Assembly (NCBI GenBank): GCA_963765725.1
Contig: CAVXXI010000001.1
Coordinates: forward strand, 682,001 to 746,000
Length of the DNA stretch: 64,000 nt
Reading direction: 5' to 3'
DNA from: DASQEH01 sp963765725
Lineage (GTDB): Bacteria > Actinomycetota > Actinomycetes > Propionibacteriales > Nocardioidaceae
The notes beneath the pieces are model-generated. The model worked only from the letters and a program-made list of their open reading frames with translations. It searched no databases and was not told the DNA's origin. The position numbers and the translations under genes were made by a program. The stretch's first letter is position 1; each line of letters starts with the position of its first letter. Of this stretch, positions 49,049 to 57,764 are shown one piece after another.

Positions 49049-51061
49049 GTGCCTGATGTCCAGGTCACCGTCGTCGGCGCCGGCGCAGCCGCTGAGCGGA
49101 CGGTGGACGCGGGCACGCAGGCGTGGCAGCTCTTCGCCGACGACCCGGGCGTGATCGCCGCCCGGGTCGACGGCGATCTCAAGGACCTCTCCGTCGCGCT
49201 GACCGAGGGGGCGGAGGTGGAGCCGGTACGGATCGAGTCCAATGCCGGGCTCGGCATCCTTCGCCACTCGGCTGCGCACGTCCTCGCGCAGGCGGTACAG
49301 GACCTGTTCCCCGAGGCGCGACTGGGCATCGGTCCGCCGACGGCCGACGGCTTCTACTACGACTTCGACGTACCGGAGCCGTTCAAGCCTGACGACCTGA
49401 CCCGCATCGAGTCGAGGATGCGCAAGATCATCAAGGACGGCCAGCGCTTCGCGCGACGGCCCGTGACCGATGACGAGGCTCGGGCGGAGCTGAGCCAGGA
49501 GCCGTACAAGCTGGAGCTCATCGGCCTCAAGGGCTCGAACGCCCAGGCCGACGCCGACGGTGCCGACGTCGAGGTCGGAGTGACCGAGCTTTCGATCTAC
49601 GACAACATCGCCCGCGACGGCTCCGTCGCCTGGAAAGACCTCTGCCGCGGGCCACACCTCCCGACCACCCGCCGGATCCCGGCGTTCAAGCTGATGCGCA
49701 CGGCGGCGGCGTACTGGAGAGGCAGCGAGAAGAACCCGCAGCTGCAGCGCATCTACGGCACCGCGTGGCCGAGCAAGGAGGCTCTCGACGCGTACCTCGT
49801 GCGCCTGGAGGAGGCTGCGCGCCGCGACCACCGGCGGCTGGGGGCAGACCTCGACCTGTTCAGCTTCCCGGACGAGATCGGGTCGGGCCTGGCGGTCTTC
49901 CATCCCAAAGGCGGGATGCTGCGCAAGGTGATGGAGGACTACTCCCGGCAGCAGCACGTCGCCGGCGGGTACGAGTTCGTCAACAGTCCGCACATCAGCA
50001 AGGGCGATCTGTTCGTCACCTCCGGCCACCTGGAGTGGTTCGCCGACGCCATGTACCCGCCGATGCACGTCGACGCCGACATCGCACCCGACGGCGAGGT
50101 GAGGAAGCCCGGGCAGGACTACTACCTCAAGCCGATGAACTGCCCCTTCCACTGCCTGATCTTCCGCTCCCGCGGACGCTCGTACCGCGAGCTGCCGCTG
50201 CGGCTGTTCGAGTTCGGGTCGGTCTACCGGTACGAGAAGTCCGGCACGATCCACGGGCTGACCCGAGTGCGCGGCATGACGCAGGACGACGCCCACATCT
50301 TCGTCGCGCCCGACCAGCTCGAGACGGAGCTGGCGTCGGTGCTGACCTTTGTGCTCGACCTGCTGCGCGACTACGGCCTCGACGACTTCTATCTCGAGCT
50401 GTCGACGAAGGACCCCGACAAGTACGTCGGATCCGACGAGATCTGGGACTCCGCGACCACCATCCTCGAGCGGGTTGCCAAGGGCTCCGGCCTCGAGCTG
50501 GTGGCCGATCCTGGCGGCGCCGCCTTCTACGGGCCGAAGATCTCGGTGCAGACCAGGGACGCCATCGGCCGGACCTGGCAGATCTCCACGGTGCAGCTCG
50601 ACTTCAACGAGCCGGCCCTCTTCGAGCTCGAGTACACCGCTCCCGACGGGTCCCGGCAGCGCCCGATCATGATCCACCGAGCGCTCTTCGGGTCCATCGA
50701 GCGGTTCATCGGCGTGCTCACCGAGCACTACGCCGGGGCGTTCCCGCCCTGGCTGGCGCCGGTACAGGTCGTGGCCATCCCGATCGCGGAGCGTCATGAC
50801 GACTACCTGTCCGGCCTGGCGTCCGAGCTTCGCGCGCGCGGGATCCGGGTCGAGGTCGACCGGTCCGACGACCGGATGCAGAAGAAGATCCGCAACGCCC
50901 AGCTGCAGAAGGTCCCGTTCATGGTGATCGCCGGCGACCGCGACGTCGAGGACGGGGCGGTCTCGTTCCGCTACCGCGACGGGCGGCAGGACAACGGCGT
51001 GCCGAGGGCCGACGCGGTCGCGCGCATCGCCGAGGCCGTGGAGCAACGGGTCCAGGTATGA
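49049..51061 (+). CDS. thrS: Threonine-tRNA ligase
   Basis: 670 residues. GTG 49049 was preferred over GTG/ATG 49004 because GAGGAGG lies directly upstream. TGS-like N-terminus, editing domain with HSAAHVLAQAV (HxxxH), then class II core: QHVAGGYEFVNSPHISK, MNCPFHCLIFRSRGRSYREL (zinc Cys), FEFGSVYRYEKSGTIHGLTR and the C-terminal anticodon-binding domain. Canonical length. Stop overlaps the HIT gene (ATGA at 51058-51061). I did not see a T-box leader in the 119 bp upstream. Confidence 0.97.
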   Translation: MPDVQVTVVGAGAAAERTVDAGTQAWQLFADDPGVIAARVDGDLKDLSVALTEGAEVEPVRIESNAGLGILRHSAAHVLAQAVQDLFPEARLGIGPPTADGFYYDFDVPEPFKPDDLTRIESRMRKIIKDGQRFARRPVTDDEARAELSQEPYKLELIGLKGSNAQADADGADVEVGVTELSIYDNIARDGSVAWKDLCRGPHLPTTRRIPAFKLMRTAAAYWRGSEKNPQLQRIYGTAWPSKEALDAYLVRLEEAARRDHRRLGADLDLFSFPDEIGSGLAVFHPKGGMLRKVMEDYSRQQHVAGGYEFVNSPHISKGDLFVTSGHLEWFADAMYPPMHVDADIAPDGEVRKPGQDYYLKPMNCPFHCLIFRSRGRSYRELPLRLFEFGSVYRYEKSGTIHGLTRVRGMTQDDAHIFVAPDQLETELASVLTFVLDLLRDYGLDDFYLELSTKDPDKYVGSDEIWDSATTILERVAKGSGLELVADPGGAAFYGPKISVQTRDAIGRTWQISTVQLDFNEPALFELEYTAPDGSRQRPIMIHRALFGSIERFIGVLTEHYAGAFPPWLAPVQVVAIPIAERHDDYLSGLASELRARGIRVEVDRSDDRMQKKIRNAQLQKVPFMVIAGDRDVEDGAVSFRYRDGRQDNGVPRADAVARIAEAVEQRVQV

Positions 51062-51597
51062 CCACGTACGAGCGGCAGACGGGCGCGGGGGAGTCGGACT
51101 CCTTCTACCGGCTGTGGACGCCGCATCGGATGGCCTACATCCAGGGGGCGAACAAGCCGGCGTCCGACGACGGCGAGTGCCCCTTCTGCACGATCCCGGC
51201 CCTCTCGGACTCCGACGGGCTGATCGTGCGCAGGGGAGCGGTGGCGTACGCGGTGCTGAACCTGTACCCGTACAACCCCGGCCACCTGATGGTCTGTCCG
51301 TACCGCCACGTCGCCGACTACACCGAGCTGACCGGTGACGAGACGGCCGAGGTCGCCGAGCTGACCGCCGGGGCGATGCGTGCGGTGCGAGCCGCCAGCG
51401 GCGCCGACGGGTTCAACATCGGCATGAACCAGGGGGCGGTCGCCGGTGCCGGGATCGCGGCCCACCTGCACCAGCACGTCGTGCCGCGGTGGAGCGGTGA
51501 CACGAACTTCATGCCGGTCGTGGGCCGCACGAAGGTGCTCCCGCAGCTGCTGCGCGACACCCGGGATCTGCTCGCCTCCACGTGGGCTCCCGCCTGA
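51058..51597 (+). CDS. HIT-family hydrolase
   Basis: 179 residues from ATG 51058, overlapping the thrS stop. CPFCTIPALSD, then VLNLYPYNPGHLMVCPYRHV and AAHLHQHVVPRWSGDTNF, with the HIT triad HLHQH. A Cys-x2-Cys in the N-terminus is typical of the actinobacterial variant that sits behind thrS. The enzyme cleaves nucleotide-linked substrates, perhaps AMP-lysine- or AppppA-like; the physiological substrate is unknown. Confidence 0.92.
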   Translation: MTTYERQTGAGESDSFYRLWTPHRMAYIQGANKPASDDGECPFCTIPALSDSDGLIVRRGAVAYAVLNLYPYNPGHLMVCPYRHVADYTELTGDETAEVAELTAGAMRAVRAASGADGFNIGMNQGAVAGAGIAAHLHQHVVPRWSGDTNFMPVVGRTKVLPQLLRDTRDLLASTWAPA

Positions 51598-51625
51598 CGG
51601 CGATACCCCGAGCGCGGGGCGCGTG

Positions 51626-52609
51626 TCACATCAGGGCGGAGACCACGGCCGCCGCCAGCCTGCTCTCGCCCGGCGTGGTCGCGATCGCCTGGTTGGAGAA
51701 CCCCGCGGTGGGCACGACCGCGATGGTGGCAGCCGTACCGTCGTGGAACACGAGCAGGTCACCGGCCCGGTCGAGGCGCGATCTCGCTGTGACGTGCGTG
51801 CCGGCCCCGCGCAGGTGGACGGTCTGGTAGTCGGCGGTCCGGGTCGCGGCACGGACCGCCGACACGCGGGCGGGGGAGGCGGCGATGCGCACCACGGCAA
51901 CGCCCGGCTCGGACGCCCACGAGCAGACGACTGAGCCCCGGGGACCTTCGAGGCTGCTGAGCAGCGACGGCTGTGCGCCCACCGCCGCGGTCACCGCGGC
52001 GAGCGGTATCTGCGAGCACCGCGGCCCGGCGTCGGTCGACGCGAGCTGGGGGTTGCGGGGGAGCCGGACGACCGCTCGCCTCGCCAGCCGGACCTGCACG
52101 TCGCGGTCCAGCGGATGCAGGGGGTCGATCGTCCACCGGACGGTCACGATCGAGCCGTGGGCGAGGACGCGGACGTCCCGGTGGCCGTCCTCCGTGCGCA
52201 GGTACGCCGCCTGGCCGAGACGGCGTACGGTGAGCGGGTCCCCGCCGGCGGCATCACCGTACGCGGCGCTGAAGACCTCCTCGGAGACCGGGCCGATCGC
52301 GAGCACGACACTCAGCTCGGGTGCCTCGAACCGGCGACCGAGGTCGCACTGGAGGGTGGGGATCCGGGCCGCCTGGTACTCGAGGCTGACGGGCCGCAGC
52401 CGCCTGCCCGGCAGCCAGGCCTGGTCGTTGCCGGAGAGCAGGCCGCAGACGTCGACGGGGGTGGGCGCCCCCCGCGGGGGTTTCGGGGCCTGTGCCGCAG
52501 CCGTTCCGCTCCCCGCACCGTCGCAGCCGGCCGAGGCGGCCACGAGCAGCACCGCGGCGACCACGGCCAGGCCGCGTGCAACGCGACGCACTCTGGAACC
52601 GCGGCTCAT
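51626..52609 (-). CDS. Lipoprotein with two DUF3558-like repeats
   Basis: 327 residues from ATG 52609. A signal peptide ends with the lipobox LLVAASAGC (about 21-29), so Cys29 is lipidated. The mature protein has two similar halves around Cys pairs, VDVCGLLSGNDQAWL with CDLGRR and, later, CSQIPLAAVTAAVG with VVCSWASEPG, like DUF3558 lipoproteins. It is just 10 bp behind the EF-G-like gene on the same strand, so perhaps co-transcribed, although the functions do not obviously relate. Confidence 0.8.
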   Translation of the reverse strand: MSRGSRVRRVARGLAVVAAVLLVAASAGCDGAGSGTAAAQAPKPPRGAPTPVDVCGLLSGNDQAWLPGRRLRPVSLEYQAARIPTLQCDLGRRFEAPELSVVLAIGPVSEEVFSAAYGDAAGGDPLTVRRLGQAAYLRTEDGHRDVRVLAHGSIVTVRWTIDPLHPLDRDVQVRLARRAVVRLPRNPQLASTDAGPRCSQIPLAAVTAAVGAQPSLLSSLEGPRGSVVCSWASEPGVAVVRIAASPARVSAVRAATRTADYQTVHLRGAGTHVTARSRLDRAGDLLVFHDGTAATIAVVPTAGFSNQAIATTPGESRLAAAVVSALM

Positions 52610-52619
52610 GCCCCCGCTC

Positions 52620-54785
52620 TCACGAGGCGGCGGTCATCCGGGACGCGACGTGCGACGGCATGGTGTCGTAGCGGGAGAAGCTCCTGGAAAAGGTCCCGGT
52701 GCCATGGCTCAGGGAGCGCAGGTCGGTGGCGTACCGCACGAGCTCCAGCTGCGGCGCCTCCGCCCGGACCATGGTCCTCCCGGAGCCGACCGGCTCGGTG
52801 CCGAGTACGTGCGCGCGCCGCGTCGAGAGATCGCCCATCACCGCGCCCACGTAGTCGTCGTCGATCAGGACCTCGACCATGTCGATGGGCTCGAGCAGCT
52901 GGACGCCGCCGGATGCCGCCGCCTCACGCAGCGCCAGCGCGCCGGCGGTCTGGAACGCCATGTCGCTCGAGTCGACGCTGTGGGCCTTCCCGTCGTAGAG
53001 GGTCACGCGCAGGTCGACCACGGGGTAGCCGGCGGTGAGTCCCTTCTCCAGCTGGGCCCGGACACCCTTCTCGACGCTCGGGATGAACTGGCGCGGTACC
53101 GATCCGCCGACGACCTTGTCCACGAACTCGAAGCCGCTGCCCGGCGGGAGCGGCTCCACCTCGACCTCGCACACGGCGAACTGGCCGTGGCCTCCGCTCT
53201 GCTTGACGTGCCTACCCCGACCTTTGCGCGGCTCGGAGAACGTCTCGCGCAGCGGGACCCGGACGTCGACCTGGTCCACCCGGACGCCGTACCGGTTGCC
53301 GAGCCGGTCGAGCAGGACGTCGGAGTGGGCCTCTCCCAGGCACCACAGCACCAGCTGCAGCGTCTCCGGATGGTGCTCGACCGCTACCGTCGGGTCCTCG
53401 GCCGCCAGCCGCTGCAGAGCGGGTCCGAGCTTGTCCTCGTCCGCCTTCGCGTGCGCGACGAGGGCCACCGGCAGCAGCGGCTCCGGCATCGACCACGGCT
53501 CCATCACCAGCGGGTTGGACTTGTCGCTCAGGGTGTCACCGGTCTCGGCCCGCGAGAGCTTCGCCACGGCGCAGATGTCACCCGCGATCGCAGCATTGCT
53601 GGGCCGCTGCGTCTTTCCCAGCGGGGAGGACAGAGCCCCGATCCGCTCGTCCTCGTCATGGTCTTGGTGGGAGCCGTGATGCTCCACAGAGAAGTCGGAA
53701 AGATGGCCCGACACGTGCACCACCGCGTCGGGCCGAAGCGTGCCCGAGAAGACGCGCACCAGACTGATCCGGCCCACGTAGGGGTCCGAGGTCGTCTTGA
53801 CCACCTCGGCCAGCAGGTCGCCGGTGGGGTCGCAGCTCAGCCCGGTCACCTTCTTCCCGGCTGTCGTGTAGACAGCGGGGAACGGGTGCTCCGGAGGCGG
53901 CGGGAACGCCGAGGTGATCACCTCCAGCAGCTCCTCGAGCCCGAGTCCACTGTGTGCACAGACCGGAATGACGGGGAAGAAGGACCCTCGCGCAACGGCG
54001 GTCTCGAGGTCGTCGACGAGCTGGCGGACGTCGATCTCCTCGCCCGACATGTACCGGTCCATCAGGCCCTCGTCCTCGGACTCCTCGATCAGGGCCTCGA
54101 TCAGGGCTGGGCGGTACTCCTCGACCAGCAGCTGCTCGTCCTCGTCCGGTGAGCGCACGGCCCGTCCGGCAGCGGAGTCCGAGTAGTCGGACACGGTCTG
54201 CGACAGCAGGGCGACGAGGTCGTCGATGTCGGCGCCCGTGCGCGCCTCGGGCACGTAGAGAGGCACGACGCTGTCGCCGAACACGTCGCGTGCCTGGGCC
54301 AGCGCCGAGTCGTAGTCGGCGCGCGGATGGTTCAGCTTGCTGATCACCACGCAGCGCGGCATGCCGACCGACTCGCACTCCAGCCACAGCGCGCGGGTCG
54401 CGCCGTCGACACCGTCGGAGGCCGAGATCACGAACAGCGCACAGTCGGCGGCCCGCAACCCTGCTCGCAGCTCTCCCACGAAGTCGGCGTACCCGGGGGT
54501 GTCGAGGAGGTTGATCTTCACACCGTCGAGCACGAACGGGGCGAGGCTGAGACCGACGGAGCGCTGCTGCCGGATCTCCGCCTCGTCGTAGTCACTCACC
54601 GTCGTGCCGTCCTCGACCCGGCCGGCGCGGTTGATGACGCCTGTCGCAGCCAGCAGTGACTCGACCAGGGTGGTCTTCCCCGACCCCGACGGACCGACCA
54701 GGACGACGTTGCGGATCGCGGCCGGGCTGTCGGGGAGGTACGCCGCGGCGTCCGCAGCCCCCGCCCCACCAAGTCTTCCTGCCAT
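52620..54785 (-). CDS. Elongation factor G-like protein (EF-G2 type)
   Basis: 721 residues from ATG 54785. G1 GPSGSGKTTLVES (about 31-43) and G3 LLDTPGYADF match EF-G, whereas the G4 motif, NKxD, is replaced by ISKLNHPRAD. The remaining domains have KGRGRHVKQSGGHGQFAVCE and GDLSTRRAHVLGTEPVG, as in domain IV-V of EF-G. This subgroup, common in actinobacteria, is a paralogue of EF-G with unclear function, perhaps ribosome recycling or stress. It is divergent from pgsA. Confidence 0.92.
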   Translation of the reverse strand: MAGRLGGAGAADAAAYLPDSPAAIRNVVLVGPSGSGKTTLVESLLAATGVINRAGRVEDGTTVSDYDEAEIRQQRSVGLSLAPFVLDGVKINLLDTPGYADFVGELRAGLRAADCALFVISASDGVDGATRALWLECESVGMPRCVVISKLNHPRADYDSALAQARDVFGDSVVPLYVPEARTGADIDDLVALLSQTVSDYSDSAAGRAVRSPDEDEQLLVEEYRPALIEALIEESEDEGLMDRYMSGEEIDVRQLVDDLETAVARGSFFPVIPVCAHSGLGLEELLEVITSAFPPPPEHPFPAVYTTAGKKVTGLSCDPTGDLLAEVVKTTSDPYVGRISLVRVFSGTLRPDAVVHVSGHLSDFSVEHHGSHQDHDEDERIGALSSPLGKTQRPSNAAIAGDICAVAKLSRAETGDTLSDKSNPLVMEPWSMPEPLLPVALVAHAKADEDKLGPALQRLAAEDPTVAVEHHPETLQLVLWCLGEAHSDVLLDRLGNRYGVRVDQVDVRVPLRETFSEPRKGRGRHVKQSGGHGQFAVCEVEVEPLPPGSGFEFVDKVVGGSVPRQFIPSVEKGVRAQLEKGLTAGYPVVDLRVTLYDGKAHSVDSSDMAFQTAGALALREAAASGGVQLLEPIDMVEVLIDDDYVGAVMGDLSTRRAHVLGTEPVGSGRTMVRAEAPQLELVRYATDLRSLSHGTGTFSRSFSRYDTMPSHVASRMTAAS

Positions 54786-54886
54786 GCTCTGTCTCCTTCG
54801 ACCGGGAATGGGTGTGTCGGCGAATGCTCATACCTTTCCCCTCCTGCGCCCGGCGCACAAGCAGAGTCCCCACGGGGTGCTCCGGG

Positions 54887-54892
54887 TAGCAT
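54887..54892 (+). promoter_or_regulatory. Putative -10 element for pgsA
   Basis: TAGCAT, with the predicted start at about 54899 and a leader of about 40 nt before ATG 54938. The hexamer fits TANNNT; the -35 cannot be chosen with confidence. Confidence 0.4.
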
Positions 54893-54937
54893 CGACGCAG
54901 ATTTCGCCTCCTCCCCTCAGGAAGTCAGCGCTGCTCC

Positions 54938-55558
54938 ATGCTCGAGCGTTTCCGCCAGTTCTGGACCAACATCTTCAAGCCGGTGGCACACCTGTTGATC
55001 CGGCTCGGGGTGTCTCCGGACGCCGTCACCATCGTCGGGACGCTCGGGGTGGTGATCGGAGCCCTCGGCTTCTTCCCGCGCGGCCAACTGCTGCTCGGAG
55101 ACGTCATCATCACCGCTTTCGTCTTCTCGGACATGATCGACGGGTACATGGCACGCACGCTCGGCACGTCGTCGAAGTGGGGCTCGTTCCTCGACTCGAC
55201 GCTCGACCGCCTCGGGGACGCAGCCATCTTCGCCGGGCTGGCGTGCTGGCTCTTCGGAGGTGGCGACGACCGGCTGCTGGCATACGTCGCCCTCTGGGGC
55301 CTCGTGATGGGCTCGGTCACGTCGTACACCCGGGCCAAGGCCGAGAGCCTCGGCATGCAGGCAAGGGGCGGGATCGCCGAGCGCTCGGACCGCCTGGTGG
55401 CGGTCCTCGTCATGACCGGCCTTTCGGACATCTTCAACGCGCCGATCCTGCTGACTCTGGTGCTCTGGGTCGTGGCGGTGGCCAGCACGGTCACGGTCCT
55501 CCAACGGGTGTGGCTCGTCCGCCAACAGGCACTCGCCGATCCGGCGCTGCCCTCTTGA
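54938..55558 (+). CDS. pgsA: Phosphatidylinositol phosphate synthase (CDP-alcohol phosphotransferase)
   Basis: 206 residues from ATG 54938. The CDP-OH-P signature D-G-x2-A-R-x8-G-x3-D-x3-D is complete: DGYMARTLGTSSKWGSFLDS followed by TLD (about residues 68-90). Five or six membrane segments. It makes phosphatidylinositol phosphate from CDP-diacylglycerol and inositol phosphate, the first step of PIM synthesis. The stop overlaps the TTG start of the acyltransferase (TTGA). Confidence 0.95.
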   Translation: MLERFRQFWTNIFKPVAHLLIRLGVSPDAVTIVGTLGVVIGALGFFPRGQLLLGDVIITAFVFSDMIDGYMARTLGTSSKWGSFLDSTLDRLGDAAIFAGLACWLFGGGDDRLLAYVALWGLVMGSVTSYTRAKAESLGMQARGGIAERSDRLVAVLVMTGLSDIFNAPILLTLVLWVVAVASTVTVLQRVWLVRQQALADPALPS

Positions 55559-56454
55559 CCCCCTCGCCGCCTCGCGAGCGGCTGGTGGACCATGCGTTCA
55601 GGGTGGCATGGGCGATCACGCGGCACGTCCCGGAGCCGGCCGCTGCTCGAGTGCTCGAGGGCGTCGCGGACCGGGTGTGGCGGCAGCGGGGTCGGGGCGT
55701 CGCCCAGCTGGAGGCGAACCTGCGCCGGGCTGCCCCCGAGCTGGGTCCGGCAGAGCTCCGCGAGCTCTCCCAGCAGGCTCTCCGGTCGTACTTCCGGTAC
55801 TGGCGAGAGGTCTTCACGCTTCCGGCGTGGTCGGCGGCCCGGACGGTCCACTCGGTCGTCACCACCGGTGAGGCGGCGCTCAGGGGGGGCTTCGAGGCCG
55901 GAGGAGGCGCGATCATCGCGTTGCCGCACATGGCCAACTGGGATCATGCCGGTGCCTGGGCGAGCCTGACGGGGATGCCGGTCTCGACCGTCGCCGAGCG
56001 GCTGCGGCCGGAGTCCCTCTTCGACCGTTTCGTCGAGTACCGCGAGCGGCTGGGGATGCAGGTGATCGCCTTGAGCGGCGCCGGCAACCCGCTTGTGGCC
56101 CTCAGGGCGGCACTGCGGGCCGGCCGGCTCGTCTGCCTGCTCGCCGACCGGGACCTCACCGGCAACGGGGTCGACGTCGACCTGCTGGGTGAGCCGGCGC
56201 GGCTCCCAGGCGGCCCGGCGGCGCTCGCCCGGATGACGGGCGCACCCCTGGTAGCGCTCACGCTGACCTTTCGCGGCCCGCTCCTGCAGCTCGACTTCAG
56301 CGAGGTGATCGCGTCACGGCGCGGCCGGGCCGGCCTCGCCGCCATGACGCAGGACGTCGCCGACTGGTTCGGCACCGGTATCCGCCGGTCGCCGGCGGAC
56401 TGGCACATGCTGCAGCCCGTCTTCTGCTCCGACGTCGAGTCCGCATCTCGATGA
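55555..56454 (+). CDS. patA: Phosphatidylinositol mannoside acyltransferase (PatA-like)
   Basis: 299 residues from TTG 55555. The H-x4-D catalytic motif is in IIALPHMANWDHAGAWAS; later LLADRDLTGNGVDVDLLGEP and PGGPAALARMTGAPLVALTL follow the LpxL/HtrB-type lysophospholipid acyltransferase pattern. It transfers an acyl chain to phosphatidylinositol mannoside. The stop overlaps the start of pimA (ATGA at 56451-56454). Translational coupling and position in pgsA-patA-pimA support the assignment. Confidence 0.92.
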   Translation: MTPSPPRERLVDHAFRVAWAITRHVPEPAAARVLEGVADRVWRQRGRGVAQLEANLRRAAPELGPAELRELSQQALRSYFRYWREVFTLPAWSAARTVHSVVTTGEAALRGGFEAGGGAIIALPHMANWDHAGAWASLTGMPVSTVAERLRPESLFDRFVEYRERLGMQVIALSGAGNPLVALRAALRAGRLVCLLADRDLTGNGVDVDLLGEPARLPGGPAALARMTGAPLVALTLTFRGPLLQLDFSEVIASRRGRAGLAAMTQDVADWFGTGIRRSPADWHMLQPVFCSDVESASR

Positions 56455-57566
56455 GGATCGGCCTGGTGTGCCCGTACTCCCTCGACGTCCCGGGTGGAGT
56501 GCAGAACCACGTGCTGGGGCTCGCGGCCGTACTGCAGGCGCGCGGACACGAGGTGTCGGTGCTCGCCCCCGCGGAGCAGGCGAGCGGCCTGCCTCGCTAC
56601 GTCGAGACGGTGCGGGGCGTCGTACCGGTCCCTTTCAACGGGGCCGTGGCGCGACTGGCCTTCGGCCCCCGGGTCGCCGCCCGCACCCGCCGGTGGCTGA
56701 GGGACGGCGACTTCGACGTCGTGCACATCCACGACCCCGCCACGCCGAGCCTGTCGCTGCTGGCGCTGTGGGCGAGCGAGACCACGGTGGTCGCCACCTT
56801 CCACGCCGCCAGCTCGCACTCCCGCACCATGTCGCTGACCGCGGCCCTCCTGAGGACGTCCATGGAGAAGATCGCCGCCCGGGTGGCGGTGTCGCAGACC
56901 GCCCGGAGCAGCGGCGTCCAGCACCGCGGTGCCGAGCCGTTCGTCATCCCCAACGGCATCTTCTGCGACGAGTTCCACCACCCTCTGCCCGTCCATCGGG
57001 ACGGGCACCAGGGCCCGACTCTCGCCTTCCTCGGCCGGACCGGTGAGACACGCAAGGGCGTGTCCGTGGTGCTCGACGCCTTCGCCGACGTCGTCGTGAC
57101 GCATCCCGATGCCAGGCTGCTTGTCGCCGGTCCGCAGACTCGACCCGTCGCCGTCCCTGCCGGCGTCCGCGACCGGGTCCGCTTCCTCGGACTGCTGAGC
57201 GATGCCGAGCGGGCGGACCTGCTGGCGTCGGCCACCGTCTTCGTCGCACCGCAGCTCGGCGGTGAGAGCTTCGGCGTCGTCCTCGTCGAGGCGATGGCCT
57301 CGGGCGCGGCCGTGGTCGCCAGCGACATCCCGGCGTTCCGGAGCCTGCTCGACGATGGCCGGCTCGGCGCCTTGTTCACCCCGGGTGACCCGGCTGCTGC
57401 GGCTCGCGCCATCACCGGACTCCTCGACGACGGTCCCCGCCGGGAGCGGCTGAGGGAGGCCGCCGCGCGCGAGGTCCACCGCTACGACTGGTCGGTGCTC
57501 GCGCCCGAGATCGAGGCCGTGTACGAGCAAGTGGTCCGTACCGGTGCCGCGAGCCCGGCCTCCTGA
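56451..57566 (+). CDS. pimA: Phosphatidylinositol alpha-mannosyltransferase
   Basis: 371 residues from ATG 56451, overlapping patA. GT4/GT-B fold: N-terminal PYSLDVPGGVQNHVLGLAAV, HIHDPATPSLSLLALWAS and FHAASSHSRT; C-terminal LAFLGRTGETRKGVSVVLDA and VFVAPQLGGESFGVVLVEAM with the E-x7-E pattern. It adds the first mannose of PIM to phosphatidylinositol from GDP-mannose. Conserved position after pgsA-patA. Confidence 0.95.
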   Translation: MRIGLVCPYSLDVPGGVQNHVLGLAAVLQARGHEVSVLAPAEQASGLPRYVETVRGVVPVPFNGAVARLAFGPRVAARTRRWLRDGDFDVVHIHDPATPSLSLLALWASETTVVATFHAASSHSRTMSLTAALLRTSMEKIAARVAVSQTARSSGVQHRGAEPFVIPNGIFCDEFHHPLPVHRDGHQGPTLAFLGRTGETRKGVSVVLDAFADVVVTHPDARLLVAGPQTRPVAVPAGVRDRVRFLGLLSDAERADLLASATVFVAPQLGGESFGVVLVEAMASGAAVVASDIPAFRSLLDDGRLGALFTPGDPAAAARAITGLLDDGPRRERLREAAAREVHRYDWSVLAPEIEAVYEQVVRTGAASPAS

Positions 57567-57764
57567 CCGGTGCCTCGCCGCTGACACGGGGTCGCGCGTT
57601 CGCCGGTGTGCGGGAGAAGCGGAACGGTAGGATCGCGACCACTACCCGGGGGAGGGTCGGACCATGGCCCAGCATTGAAGTCGAGGGCGGCACCGACGGT
57701 CGCGAGCGGGCTTCTCAGCCGAACGCTCGACATCGCCGCGGTTCCCGGCCCAGCTGCAGATGGA

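Noticed and set aside
48941..51046. A 701-codon open frame antisense to thrS
   Set aside because: Its composition (Val, Leu, Arg, Gly and Asp repeats) mirrors codon positions of thrS, which has all threonyl-tRNA synthetase motifs.
51885..54152. A 755-codon open frame on the plus strand over the lipoprotein and the EF-G-like gene
   Set aside because: It is antisense to two recognisable proteins, starts inside one of them and has no ribosome binding site.
57567..57764. Cobalamin riboswitch before the B12-binding GGDEF gene
   Set aside because: No B12-box-like sequence and too short a leader; the B12 link rests on the protein motifs only.
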